A stretch of DNA of 39,464 nt from Spirosoma fluviale (GTDB lineage Bacteria > Bacteroidota > Bacteroidia > Cytophagales > Spirosomataceae), in assembly GCA_945901025.1 (NCBI GenBank), contig CAMDJW010000019.1, positions 1 through 39,464 of the forward strand, given 5' to 3'. A model generated the notes under the pieces. It saw only the letters and a program-made list of their open reading frames with translations, ran no database searches and was not told where the DNA came from. The first letter of the stretch is position 1. Each line of letters begins with the position of its first letter. The translations under genes were made by a program, and so were the position numbers. Positions 26,184 to 35,014 of the stretch are shown one piece after another.

Positions 26184-27593
26184 TTAAAACTGAAAATATA
26201 TAAACTGTTTCATATTAAAGACCCCAAAAAAGTAAATCAAAAATGCCAATCCCGTTATAATGGGCCAAAATAATTGAACCGAATCCACCTTTATTTTATC
26301 CCTTTTTAAATCAAAAAGATATAATCCAATCATCAACAACATTGAAAATAGCAGTTCATTCGTGTTAAAAGCTAATGATATCGGGTCGGAAAATGTGCCT
26401 TGAGCTAGTTGGCGGAAATAAATCTGTATATCCCCGAATTTTGGAATTCTAAAAAAGACCCAAGCAATCGTCACTAATAGAAATGTAAATAAACGGTATA
26501 TCCATATCCCTGTGATTGATTTTCGTTGGTCCGCCGCTAAATGAGGAAAAATCCGATTAAGCGTTAGGCCAATTAATTGGAACAGTCCGTGCAAAGCTCC
26601 CCAAATCACAAAGTTCCAACTAGCTCCATGCCAAAAGCCAGATAAAATAAAAACAATCATAATGTTGATATACCAGCGGGGAACGGAAACGCGGTTGCCC
26701 CCTAAAGAAAAATATACATAATCTTTAAACCAGGTGGAGAGTGAAATATGCCAACGACGCCAAAAATCTGGAATAGATATAGCAGAGTAAGGCGCATTAA
26801 AATTATTCATCAATTTAAAGCCCATTACCTTAGATGCACCAATGGCAATGTCTGAATACCCTGAAAAGTCGCAATAGATTTGAAATGAATAAAAGACGCT
26901 AGCTATGATTAAATTCAAACTACTTTGGCTTGATAGGTTGGCATACGCTGGATCAACCACCATCGCCAGTCGGTCCGCAATGACTACTTTTTTGAAAAAA
27001 CCTTGCATCATTTGCAGCAAGCCTGATTTTACTCGGTCGGTATCCCAAACATGCTTTTCGTAAAACTGATGAATTAAATTTTGTGGCCTTTCGATGGGAC
27101 CGGCCACCAACTGTGGATAGAACATCACATACAGGCTATAAATCCCAAAATTTCGCTCCGCTTTTTGGTTCCCACGATACACCTCAATCGTGTAACTCAT
27201 CGCTTGAAACGTATGGAACGACAAACCGATAGGCAGTAAAAAATTGAAAACTGGAAATTGAACTGGAATTGTAAAATAATTGGCTAGGGAATTAAAGTTG
27301 TCCGTGAAAAAAAAATAATATTTAAAAATGGCCAAAACTCCTAAGTTGGCCAACAAACTAAATCCCAAAAATATTTTTTTGGCACCCCCCTGAAACCGTT
27401 CTAAATAGATGCCAGCAAAGTAATCGATGACAATGGTCAGGCCCAAAATCCCTAAATAAATAGGAACAAAAGCCATATAAAAATAACAGGAAGCTACAAG
27501 CAATAAGGCCCATCTGTACTTATGAGCCAATAAAAAATAAGCACTGGTCACAATTCCAAAAAACACCAAAAACTGCAATGAATTGAAAACCAT
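26184..27593 (-). CDS. MBOAT-family membrane O-acyltransferase (AlgI-like)
   Basis: A 469-residue membrane protein with about ten to twelve hydrophobic segments. AlgI signatures are clear: YSDIAIGASKVMGFKLMNNF, DFWRRWHISLSTWFKDYVYF and the catalytic-His segment GFWHGASWNFVIWGALHG (about 320-337). Such proteins carry acetyl groups from cytoplasmic acetyl-CoA to a periplasmic transferase, here surely the SGNH-like protein encoded three bases downstream. The gene begins 12 bases after ileS on the same strand and may be transcribed with it. The acceptor polymer is unknown. Confidence 0.93.
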   Translation of the reverse strand: MVFNSLQFLVFFGIVTSAYFLLAHKYRWALLLVASCYFYMAFVPIYLGILGLTIVIDYFAGIYLERFQGGAKKIFLGFSLLANLGVLAIFKYYFFFTDNFNSLANYFTIPVQFPVFNFLLPIGLSFHTFQAMSYTIEVYRGNQKAERNFGIYSLYVMFYPQLVAGPIERPQNLIHQFYEKHVWDTDRVKSGLLQMMQGFFKKVVIADRLAMVVDPAYANLSSQSSLNLIIASVFYSFQIYCDFSGYSDIAIGASKVMGFKLMNNFNAPYSAISIPDFWRRWHISLSTWFKDYVYFSLGGNRVSVPRWYINIMIVFILSGFWHGASWNFVIWGALHGLFQLIGLTLNRIFPHLAADQRKSITGIWIYRLFTFLLVTIAWVFFRIPKFGDIQIYFRQLAQGTFSDPISLAFNTNELLFSMLLMIGLYLFDLKRDKIKVDSVQLFWPIITGLAFLIYFFGVFNMKQFIYFQF

Positions 27594-27605
27594 GTCTACC
27601 TTGTT

Positions 27606-30600
27606 TTATGCAACGGTCAAACGGACATTTAAATTTATATCATCTATGCTAACTTCAGAATAATCATCTCCTATTTCCTTCACCCAATCGATCGAAAGAG
27701 CCTGAACTTCTTGGGATATGTATCCTTTAAATTCTGTCAAACTTTCTTTCCATTCTCCTGAATTCTCTTGAATCGAAATATGAATTTTATCAATCACATC
27801 AAAACCTAAGTCTTTCCTTAAATTTTGGACGCGGTTTACAAACTCGCGGGCCATTCCCTCCCGAATCAATTCCGGACTTAATGTATGGTCTAATGCAATG
27901 GTTAAGCCCCCTTCGCTGGCAGTCAAATAACCCGGCATATCTTCCGTCATCACTTCAATATCGCCCATTCCTATCTCAAATCCATGTAGATTAACTGTAC
28001 CGCCAGTTTCCGCAGTGGATAAATCCTCTATTGACATTCCCGTAATAAGATCAGCGACTGCTTTCATGTCCTTTCCAAACTTAGGTCCCAAAGCTTTGAA
28101 ATTCGGTTTAACCCGCTTACTCAAAACGCCAGAAGCATCGTTTAAATAATTCACCTGCTTAACATTGACCTCCGATTTAATTAAATCTTCAACACGTCTA
28201 ATTTGCTCGCGCACATTTTCTTGCAATACCGGCACTAAAACTTGGGCTAGCGGTTGGCGCACCTTTAATTTATGCACCTTGCGAATCGAGTGTACCAAAG
28301 AACAAATTCGCTGAGCTAATTCCATCGAAGCCTCCAGATTTTCATTTTTCCAGGCTGAATTAACCTTGACAAAATCCGTTAAATGAACCGATTCCTTTTG
28401 AGTCAAATTTTTATACAACCACTCCCCATAAAAAGGCGCGATGGGAGACATCAGTTGGGCCACTGTTTCCAAACAAGTATACAGCGTCTGATAAGCCGCT
28501 TTTTTGTCAGCACTTAAGCCTAATTCCTTAGCCTCAGGATTCCAAAAACGACGCCTCGATAAGCGCACATACCAATTTGACAAATGGTCGCACACAAAAT
28601 CTTGTATCGCCCGACCCGCTTTTGTAGGCTCATAGGTTTCAAAAGCCTCATCTACTTCAGCAATTAAATTCATCAATTTAGATAAAATCCAACGATCTAA
28701 TTCAGATAAATTTTCCTCTTCGACATGAACATTTGAGGCATCAAAACCATCTAAATTAGCATACAGCGCGAAGAAATTATAGGTATTCGTTAGCGTACCA
28801 AAGAACTTATTTCGCACTTCAGTAATTCCAGCTAAATCAAATTTTAAATTATCCCAAGGCTGAGCATTGGTAATCATATACCAGCGCGTCGGATCAGCGC
28901 CATATTTCAATAAAGTGTCAAAAGGGTCGATCGCATTACCGAGTCTTTTGGACATTTTATTTCCATTTTTATCCAGCACTAAACCGGTGGAAACAACATG
29001 TTTAAAGGCGACCGAATCCTCCACCATGGCAGAAATTGCATGCAAAGTGAAGAACCAACCACGCGTTTGGTCCACTCCTTCCGATATAAAATCAGCAGGA
29101 TACGATTTCTTAAATATTTCTTGATTCTCAAATGGATAGTGCCATTGGGCAAAAGGCATGGCACCCGAATCAAACCAAACATCAATTAAATCTAACTCTC
29201 GAGAAAGGAGCTGACCCGAAGGACTCAACAAATAAATCTCATCGACAAAAGGTCGGTGTAAATCAGCCTGTCCATTTTCTAATGCAGTCTGAAATGCTTG
29301 ATTCCCTCCTAGCTGATTTTCTGATAATTTCCCTGATGCATTTGCAAGGTTGATCTCATCGGCCAATTGTGCCAATGAGCCAATACAAATTTCCTCAGAT
29401 CCATCTTCTGTTCTCCAGATGGGCAGTGGGGTTCCCCAATAACGAGATCGAGACAAATTCCAGTCCACTAAATTCTCCAACCAGTTTCCAAAACGACCGG
29501 TACCAGTGGATTCTGGCTTCCATTCAATCGTTTTGTTTAAGGCAATTAATTTATCTTTGGCAGCTGTCGTTTTAATAAACCATGAGTCCAAAGGATAATA
29601 TAAAATGGGTTTATCCGTACGCCAACAATGTGGATAGGGGTGATCAAATTTCTGAACATTAAACGCTTTATTTTCGGTTTTTAGTTGGATGGCAATTCGT
29701 TCATCCACCGATAAATACTTATCTCTTCCTTGTCTAATTCTAGCCTCTTCTTTTTCTTCATCTGTCAAATAAGCTTCTTTCACGGGCTCCAACGCATAAT
29801 CCGTCACTTCTTTAACAAAGCGTCCTTGCCGATTTACTAAGGGTACATCTTTCCCATTTTCGTCTTGAACTAAAATGGCTGGAATTCCATTTTGCTGGGC
29901 TACCCGAAAGTCATCCGCTCCGAAAGTTGGCGCAGTATGAACCATTCCCGTTCCATCTTCAGTCGTAACAAAATCACCTAAAATAACTCGGAAAGCTGGT
30001 TCCTTAGGCGAAACATAGGACATCAAAGGTTCATATTCAAGCCCTTCTAATTCAGAACCCTTGCACGAAGCTATAATCTGGTATGGAATAGCACTCGGCT
30101 TTTTCTCGGCGTCGATATACGCTTGGAAATCACCATTTTCAGCTGCAGCTTGGAAATAATTTTTCACTAAATCCTTGGCTAAAACCACATGGACAGGCAA
30201 AAAAGTATAAGGATTAAAAGTTTTGACCAAAACATAGGTAATATTCTTCCCTGCCGTCAGGGCTGCATTAGAAGGCAAAGTCCAAGGCGTAGTGGTCCAG
30301 GCCAATAAATAAACAGGCTCCTGATTTGAATGATCAAACAAAAATGCGGATTTACTCGTCTTTTTTGCCTTGAACTGAGCAGTCAATGAAGTGTCTTTTA
30401 CATCTTTATAACAACCAGGCTGATTTAACTCATGGGAGGATAAACCCGTTCCGGCTGCGGGGGAATAAGGTTGAATGGTATAGCCTTTATACAAAAATCC
30501 TTGGTCGTAAAGGCGTTTTAATAAGTTCCAAACACTCTCAATATAAGGTGTTTGATAAGTTACATATGGGGAAGAAAGGTCCACCCAATAACCCATTTTC

Positions 30601-31007
30601 TCTGTCAAATCATTCCATTGGTCTGTGAATTTCATCACAGTTTCCCGGCAACGCTGGTTATATTCTTGGACGGAAATTGTTTTTCCTATATCCTCTTTGG
30701 TGATTCCTAACTCTTTTTCTACTTGTAATTCGACTGGAAGACCGTGGGTATCCCAACCTCCTTTTCGCTTAACTTGTTTCCCTTTAAGGGTTTGATAGCG
30801 GCAAAAAATGTCTTTAATGGCCCTTGCCATCACATGATGGATGCCTGGGGTTCCGTTGGCGGAAGGAGGCCCCTCATAAAAAGTGTAGCTTGGTTTTCCT
30901 TCTCGACTAGAAATTGATTTTTCGAATATGTCGTTATTTTTCCAGAAGCTTAAAATTTCTTCTGCTAATACAGCATAATCTAAATTTTTATATTCTTTGA
31001 AGGCCAC
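27606..31007 (-). CDS. ileS: Isoleucine--tRNA ligase (IleRS2-like, altered signature motif)
   Basis: A 1133-residue class I synthetase that charges tRNA-Ile. I take GTG at 31005-31007 as start because AFKEYKNLDYAVLAEEILSFW is the usual Bacteroidota N-terminus; 38 further upstream codons look non-coding. The first signature reads NGTPGIHHVMAR, with GIHH (55-58) where most synthetases have HxGH. KMSKR is at about 684. A large editing domain (TTPWTLPSNAAL) lies between, and a long C-terminal anticodon-binding region follows. GxHH is known from a subset of IleRS2 enzymes with extreme mupirocin resistance. Followed after 12 bases by the MBOAT gene. Confidence 0.96.
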   Translation of the reverse strand: MAFKEYKNLDYAVLAEEILSFWKNNDIFEKSISSREGKPSYTFYEGPPSANGTPGIHHVMARAIKDIFCRYQTLKGKQVKRKGGWDTHGLPVELQVEKELGITKEDIGKTISVQEYNQRCRETVMKFTDQWNDLTEKMGYWVDLSSPYVTYQTPYIESVWNLLKRLYDQGFLYKGYTIQPYSPAAGTGLSSHELNQPGCYKDVKDTSLTAQFKAKKTSKSAFLFDHSNQEPVYLLAWTTTPWTLPSNAALTAGKNITYVLVKTFNPYTFLPVHVVLAKDLVKNYFQAAAENGDFQAYIDAEKKPSAIPYQIIASCKGSELEGLEYEPLMSYVSPKEPAFRVILGDFVTTEDGTGMVHTAPTFGADDFRVAQQNGIPAILVQDENGKDVPLVNRQGRFVKEVTDYALEPVKEAYLTDEEKEEARIRQGRDKYLSVDERIAIQLKTENKAFNVQKFDHPYPHCWRTDKPILYYPLDSWFIKTTAAKDKLIALNKTIEWKPESTGTGRFGNWLENLVDWNLSRSRYWGTPLPIWRTEDGSEEICIGSLAQLADEINLANASGKLSENQLGGNQAFQTALENGQADLHRPFVDEIYLLSPSGQLLSRELDLIDVWFDSGAMPFAQWHYPFENQEIFKKSYPADFISEGVDQTRGWFFTLHAISAMVEDSVAFKHVVSTGLVLDKNGNKMSKRLGNAIDPFDTLLKYGADPTRWYMITNAQPWDNLKFDLAGITEVRNKFFGTLTNTYNFFALYANLDGFDASNVHVEEENLSELDRWILSKLMNLIAEVDEAFETYEPTKAGRAIQDFVCDHLSNWYVRLSRRRFWNPEAKELGLSADKKAAYQTLYTCLETVAQLMSPIAPFYGEWLYKNLTQKESVHLTDFVKVNSAWKNENLEASMELAQRICSLVHSIRKVHKLKVRQPLAQVLVPVLQENVREQIRRVEDLIKSEVNVKQVNYLNDASGVLSKRVKPNFKALGPKFGKDMKAVADLITGMSIEDLSTAETGGTVNLHGFEIGMGDIEVMTEDMPGYLTASEGGLTIALDHTLSPELIREGMAREFVNRVQNLRKDLGFDVIDKIHISIQENSGEWKESLTEFKGYISQEVQALSIDWVKEIGDDYSEVSIDDINLNVRLTVA

Positions 31008-31047
31008 AGTGTTTTTGTTTTTTATGAAATAATCGGCAAAATTGAGG

Positions 31048-31055
31048 CAAAAATA
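31048..31055 (-). promoter_or_regulatory. -7 box upstream of ileS
   Basis: On the minus strand TATTTTTG matches TAnnTTTG and lies about 41 bases before the GTG start. A start upstream of it would place coding sequence over the promoter, which supports the shorter protein. No good -33 TTG is seen. Confidence 0.35.
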
Positions 31056-31170
31056 AGAAAAAATAATGGAAAGGCGACGATGACCCTCTCCTGTAATCGA
31101 GTAAATGTTGAGACAAGCCATTTAAAAAAATGAACATTGAGTTACATCCGTGCAAGCAATTAACCTTCCT

Positions 31171-31755
31171 ATGAAAAAATCTGAAATTAGAGAAAAGGCC
31201 TTGTCGGAAAGAAAAAGTTGGTCTCAAGAAAAATTCGAATGGATGAATTCCAAATTATTGAATCAAATTCAAGCGTTCATACAGCCTCTGCCCAGAAATT
31301 TGATGTTGATGAGTTTTCAAAGTATGGAGCAACATCGAGAAATCATGACGGCCCAATTACATGAAATATTGCTCAATGAACCCTATTATCATCAATTGAT
31401 TTTTCCTAAAGTTGAGAAAAACGCGAGCCAATTAATTCCCTATTTGACAGATAAAAAATCAATATTTGTGCGATCAGACTGGGGGATTTTAGAACCGACG
31501 AATGATACCTCGGTCCAATTAAACCCTAAAGATATCGACCTAATATTCATTCCTTTATTGGCCATAGACACACAGGGACATCGAGTTGGCTATGGAAAAG
31601 GTTTTTACGATCGATTTTTAGCGAACACTAAACCGGAACTGATTAAAATTGGTTTAGGGCTTGAGGAACCCATTGAACCCATTGAAGACTTGAATTCCTT
31701 TGATATTGCTTTGGATTTTGCCATCACGCCAAAATCGGTCTACCGTTTTCGTTGA
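31171..31755 (+). CDS. 5-formyltetrahydrofolate cyclo-ligase
   Basis: A 194-residue ATP-dependent enzyme that recycles 5-formyl-THF to 5,10-methenyl-THF. The C-terminal family signature is IFIPLLAIDTQGHRVGYGKG followed by FYDRFL (about residues 130-155), and the N-terminal KKSEIREKALSERKSWS is the usual first helix. The start is the ATG at 31171; an upstream GTG at 31150 adds seven residues without conservation. It is divergent from ileS and leads a plus-strand run that continues to pdxJ. Confidence 0.92.
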   Translation: MKKSEIREKALSERKSWSQEKFEWMNSKLLNQIQAFIQPLPRNLMLMSFQSMEQHREIMTAQLHEILLNEPYYHQLIFPKVEKNASQLIPYLTDKKSIFVRSDWGILEPTNDTSVQLNPKDIDLIFIPLLAIDTQGHRVGYGKGFYDRFLANTKPELIKIGLGLEEPIEPIEDLNSFDIALDFAITPKSVYRFR

Positions 31756-31825
31756 TTTATTTACAAAAAAGATTTCGAATCAAAATTTAAGCCCTAATTT
31801 TACAGGATTAAATAATTTCCATCTG

Positions 31826-32326
31826 GTGAAGGCGAAGCTATTGTTATTCTTTATTGTGATTTCTGGGCCTATTTTAGGTCAAAAAGAATTGAAAAAAGAA
31901 TTATTTCCAATCGGCGAAACTCAAACGGGATTTAGAAAACAATTTGTGTATAAACGGCAATTGATCGATAACCCATTGGCCTTGCAAATCCCTCTTTTGG
32001 AGGCACAAGATCCGGTGGTTAGCCGGGAATTTTTAATTTACAAAAGACAGCAAAGCCATATAAAATGGATTTCGGGAATAACAGCCTTACTTTCATTTTA
32101 TACCTTACTAAAAAAAGATGCGGTGTCAGACGGTTTTTACTGGTCTGTAGTCGGAGGAAGTGCGGTAGCTAATTTATATTTTGGATCTGTTAGTGTTCGT
32201 CACTTTAGGCGAGCGTTAAATCGATATAACGAATTAGCGAATGATGGATCAAAAATGAGTTTAAAATATTCTACGGATCATCGCTTTGGTTCATCGGTAG
32301 GTTTAGTTTGGCATTATAAATTTTAA
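31826..32326 (+). CDS. Hypothetical exported protein
   Basis: About 166 residues if GTG at 31826 is the start, which gives a signal peptide (KAKLLLFFIVISGPILGQ). The mature part has a charged stretch and two moderately hydrophobic segments (SGITALLSFYTLLKK and WSVVGGSAVANLYFGSVSVR), then HFRRALNRYNE, so it may be a small envelope-associated protein. I recognise no family. It lies between the FTHF cyclo-ligase gene (70-base gap) and asd (12-base gap) on the same strand. The start is the least certain part of the call. Confidence 0.65.
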   Translation: MKAKLLLFFIVISGPILGQKELKKELFPIGETQTGFRKQFVYKRQLIDNPLALQIPLLEAQDPVVSREFLIYKRQQSHIKWISGITALLSFYTLLKKDAVSDGFYWSVVGGSAVANLYFGSVSVRHFRRALNRYNELANDGSKMSLKYSTDHRFGSSVGLVWHYKF

Positions 32327-32338
32327 TTGAAACAAAAA

Positions 32339-33331
32339 ATGAAAGTTGCGATTGTTGGCGCCACAGGATTAGTAGGCGGTGAAATTTTAAAAGTATTAGC
32401 GGAAAGAAATTTTCCTGTCACTGAAATTATACCCGTTGCCTCTGAGCGGTCTATTGGGAAAAAAGTAAACTTCAAGGGGGTTGATTACTCGGTCGTTGGC
32501 TATGAAACGGCCATCGCCATGAAACCTAATGTAGCCATTTTTTCAGCAGGCGGGGGTACCTCATTAGAGGTGGCACCCAAATTTGCCGCGGCAGGAATAA
32601 CGGTGGTTGACAATTCCTCTGCATGGCGTATGGATCCCACCAAAAAATTAGTGGTGCCTGAAATTAATGCGTATACCTTGACCAAAGAGGATAAAATTAT
32701 TGCCAACCCAAATTGCTCTACGATTCAAATGGTGGTTATTTTAAATCCATTGCACAAAAAATATAAAATTAAGCGTGTGGTGGTTTCGACGTATCAATCG
32801 GTGACTGGTACTGGAAAAGCTGCTGTAGACCAGTTATTTGATGAGCGAGCAGGAAAAGAAAATATTGCGCGTGTGTATCCGCACAAGATTGATTTAAACG
32901 TATTGCCTCATATTGATGTTTTCTTGGATAACGGATATACGAAAGAAGAGATGAAAATGATTTTGGAAACCAAGAAAATCATGATGGATGATTCGATTCA
33001 AGTTACGGCCACGACTGTACGTATACCTACGATCGGTGGACATTCGGAAGCAGTTAACATTGAATTTGAAAATGATTTTGATTTAGCAGAGGTTCGAAAT
33101 ATATTGGAAAATGAGGAAGGCGTAATTGTTCAAGATGATCCAAAGAATTTTTTATACCCAATGCCAATCACAGCGCACGGAAAAGATGAAGTTTTTGTGG
33201 GGAGAATTCGCAGGGATGAGAGTCAAAAAAATACGTTGAACTTGTGGATTGTAGCTGATAATTTACGTAAAGGAGCGGCGACTAATGCCATTCAAATAGC
33301 GGAATATTTGGCAAAAAATCAGTTGATTTAA
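32339..33331 (+). CDS. asd: Aspartate-semialdehyde dehydrogenase
   Basis: A 330-residue NADPH-dependent enzyme that makes aspartate semialdehyde, the branch point to lysine, diaminopimelate, threonine and methionine. The N-terminal Rossmann motif is VAIVGATGLVGGEIL. The active-site Cys is C126 in NPNCSTIQ, and the acid/base His is H235 in IPTIGGHSE. The start is the ATG at 32339; four upstream in-frame codons from a TTG touch the previous stop and are not needed. Length is normal. It probably shares a transcript with pdxJ, 30 bases on. Confidence 0.97.
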   Translation: MKVAIVGATGLVGGEILKVLAERNFPVTEIIPVASERSIGKKVNFKGVDYSVVGYETAIAMKPNVAIFSAGGGTSLEVAPKFAAAGITVVDNSSAWRMDPTKKLVVPEINAYTLTKEDKIIANPNCSTIQMVVILNPLHKKYKIKRVVVSTYQSVTGTGKAAVDQLFDERAGKENIARVYPHKIDLNVLPHIDVFLDNGYTKEEMKMILETKKIMMDDSIQVTATTVRIPTIGGHSEAVNIEFENDFDLAEVRNILENEEGVIVQDDPKNFLYPMPITAHGKDEVFVGRIRRDESQKNTLNLWIVADNLRKGAATNAIQIAEYLAKNQLI

Positions 33332-33361
33332 TTTACAGAATAAACAATCTCATTTCAGGCT

Positions 33362-34078
33362 ATGACAAGACTTAGTGTCAATATTAATAAAATTGCCACT
33401 TTACGAAATTCGCGCGGAGGAGACAATCCAAATTTATTGGATGTGGCTAAAGATTGTGAGCGATATGGAGCTGATGGCATTACGGTCCATCCGAGGCCCG
33501 ATGAGCGACATATTCGATATGCCGATGTACATGACTTAAAAAAAATAGTTACTACGGAATTTAATATTGAAGGCAATCCGCTTGAAGGTTCGTTTGTTGA
33601 TTTGGTATTGTCGGTGAAGCCAGAACAAGTGACCCTAGTACCTGATGCCTTGGGCCAACTTACCTCGAATCATGGTTGGAATACCATTGAGCATCAAGCC
33701 TTATTGATCAAAATAATTCGTCCATTTCGCGAGGCGGGTATACGAGTATCTATTTTTGTAGATCCTGTGTTGGAAATGATTGAGGGGGCGGTGACCACAG
33801 GAGCGGATCGAGTGGAGTTGTATACGGAACCATATGCGACACACTTTGAAAGTAATCCCGTGAACGCGGTGGCAAATTACCGTAAAGCTGCCTTTAGGGC
33901 GCACCAATTAGGCTTAGGTGTCAATGCGGGTCATGATTTAAGTTTAGAAAATTTAGCGTATTTCAAAGCAAATGTCACGCCCTTAGATGAAGTGTCGATC
34001 GGCCATGCACTTATATGCGATGCTTTGTATTATGGATTAGAAAACACGATCCAGTTGTACAAGCGCCAACTAAAATAA
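33362..34078 (+). CDS. pdxJ: Pyridoxine 5'-phosphate synthase
   Basis: A 238-residue TIM-barrel enzyme that condenses 1-deoxy-D-xylulose 5-phosphate with 3-amino-2-oxopropyl phosphate in the DXP-dependent vitamin B6 pathway. The N-terminal [17 protein letters not shown] and [12 protein letters not shown] (about 40-51, with the catalytic-loop His residues) are diagnostic, and the C-terminal [12 protein letters not shown] and [17 protein letters not shown] are also conserved. Length is normal. It is the last gene of the plus-strand run and is followed by a strong terminator. Confidence 0.97.
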   Translation: MTRLSVNINKIATLRNSRGGDNPNLLDVAKDCERYGADGITVHPRPDERHIRYADVHDLKKIVTTEFNIEGNPLEGSFVDLVLSVKPEQVTLVPDALGQLTSNHGWNTIEHQALLIKIIRPFREAGIRVSIFVDPVLEMIEGAVTTGADRVELYTEPYATHFESNPVNAVANYRKAAFRAHQLGLGVNAGHDLSLENLAYFKANVTPLDEVSIGHALICDALYYGLENTIQLYKRQLK

Positions 34079-34095
34079 CAAGCTTTTAGCAAACA

Positions 34096-34130
34096 AAAAG
34101 AGGCACAATGTATGTGCCTCTTTTCTTTTT
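34096..34130. terminator. Bidirectional Rho-independent terminator
   Basis: A perfect eight-base stem GAGGCACA (34100-34107) with TGTGCCTC (34113-34120), loop ATGTA, extended by four A:T pairs and flanked by an A run on the left and T runs on the right. It lies between convergent pdxJ (plus) and the duplicated-domain gene (minus) and can serve both. Confidence 0.9.
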
Positions 34131-34149
34131 ATCTAATCCGATAAAATAC

Positions 34150-34773
34150 TTATTCCTTTTCGCCAGTCAATACTACTTGGCCTCCAGCCACTGAAATTTT
34201 TACAGAACTAATTTTTCCGCCAGTGCGAGAAAAAATGATATCAGCATCATAACCTTGAAGCGCTGTTGTAAATACATCAGGAGAGTTGGATGCCTTTAAA
34301 ACTGCCCCTTCTGTTGGGTTTGTATCCGAAGTAATCAACAATTTTCCTTCCTTCACATTCACGATCATTTTTTTAACATACTCATTATCAGCCATTTTAA
34401 AAGTAGCTGCATATTCGTCAATTGAAGCAGCAGAACTTGCACCTTCTTTTTCTCCTAATAATGCATTGCCTTGAGCTTCGATCTTCAATCCTTTTACTTT
34501 ACCTCCATCACGCGTAAAAGTAATCGTAGCGCTCATGGATTCAAGTAAAAACTCATCTGCCGTTTTTCCTTTTGCTAATTCAGAATCTGGCAAGCCCTCT
34601 GCTGAAAGAATTACTTTGCCTTCTTTGACATTTACTTTTAAAACTTTAACGTATGGATTTTCCTGCATTTTGTAAGAACCAGAAAATTCATCATTAGAGG
34701 CTACTTGAGCAAAAGTCTTAGCAGAAAATAAAATGACCGTTACTAAAACGGCTAAAAAACGTAGATTTTTCAT
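34150..34773 (-). CDS. Secreted protein with two tandem beta-rich repeats (DUF3471-like)
   Basis: A 207-residue protein with a signal peptide ending near TFAQVAS (about residue 24). The mature part is two copies of a unit of about 85 residues. Copy one has YKMQENPYVKVLKVNVKEGK and ends in KVKGLKIEAQG; copy two has FKMADNEYVKKMIVNVKEGK and ends in KISSVKISVAGG. The unit resembles the small beta domain (DUF3471-like) found as a tail on beta-lactamase-family proteins, here free-standing and doubled. No catalytic residues are evident; a binding role is only a guess. Monocistronic, with its own -7 box. Confidence 0.8.
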   Translation of the reverse strand: MKNLRFLAVLVTVILFSAKTFAQVASNDEFSGSYKMQENPYVKVLKVNVKEGKVILSAEGLPDSELAKGKTADEFLLESMSATITFTRDGGKVKGLKIEAQGNALLGEKEGASSAASIDEYAATFKMADNEYVKKMIVNVKEGKLLITSDTNPTEGAVLKASNSPDVFTTALQGYDADIIFSRTGGKISSVKISVAGGQVVLTGEKE

Positions 34774-34796
34774 TTATAAAGTAGTTTAAATTTTAA

Positions 34797-34804
34797 CAAA
34801 ACTA
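34797..34804 (-). promoter_or_regulatory. -7 promoter box of the duplicated-domain gene
   Basis: On the minus strand TAGTTTTG matches TAnnTTTG, about 24 bases before the ATG. A TTTA lies near the -33 position but no true TTG, so the call rests on the -7 box. Confidence 0.45.
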
Positions 34805-34965
34805 ATTGATTTTAATTATTTCCTAAATAATTACGCACTAAATATTGATTATTTTAAAATGAATAAACTGTTATTTTTATAAACAGATTTTGTATTTAAA
34901 TTGTTTTTATTAATTTGGCATTCCCAAATAAAGTAAAAGTCAATTCGCCCAAAAATAAAATCGAT

Positions 34966-34986
34966 AGGAGACGCAATATGGAATAA
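34966..34986 (+). other. Two-codon minigene with a strong Shine-Dalgarno
   Basis: AGGAG (34966-34970), a seven-base spacer, then ATG GAA TAA (34978-34986). It ends 28 bases before the ATG of the ECF sigma gene. Almost no other start in the window has such a Shine-Dalgarno, so it may be a leader control element, or chance. Confidence 0.3.
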
Positions 34987-35014
34987 AACTCTACGTTAAC
35001 AATAATTAGAATTT

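Noticed and set aside
31008-31121. 38 extra N-terminal codons on IleRS
   Set aside because: They do not match the family, cover a -7 promoter box, and the GTG at 31007 gives the normal start.
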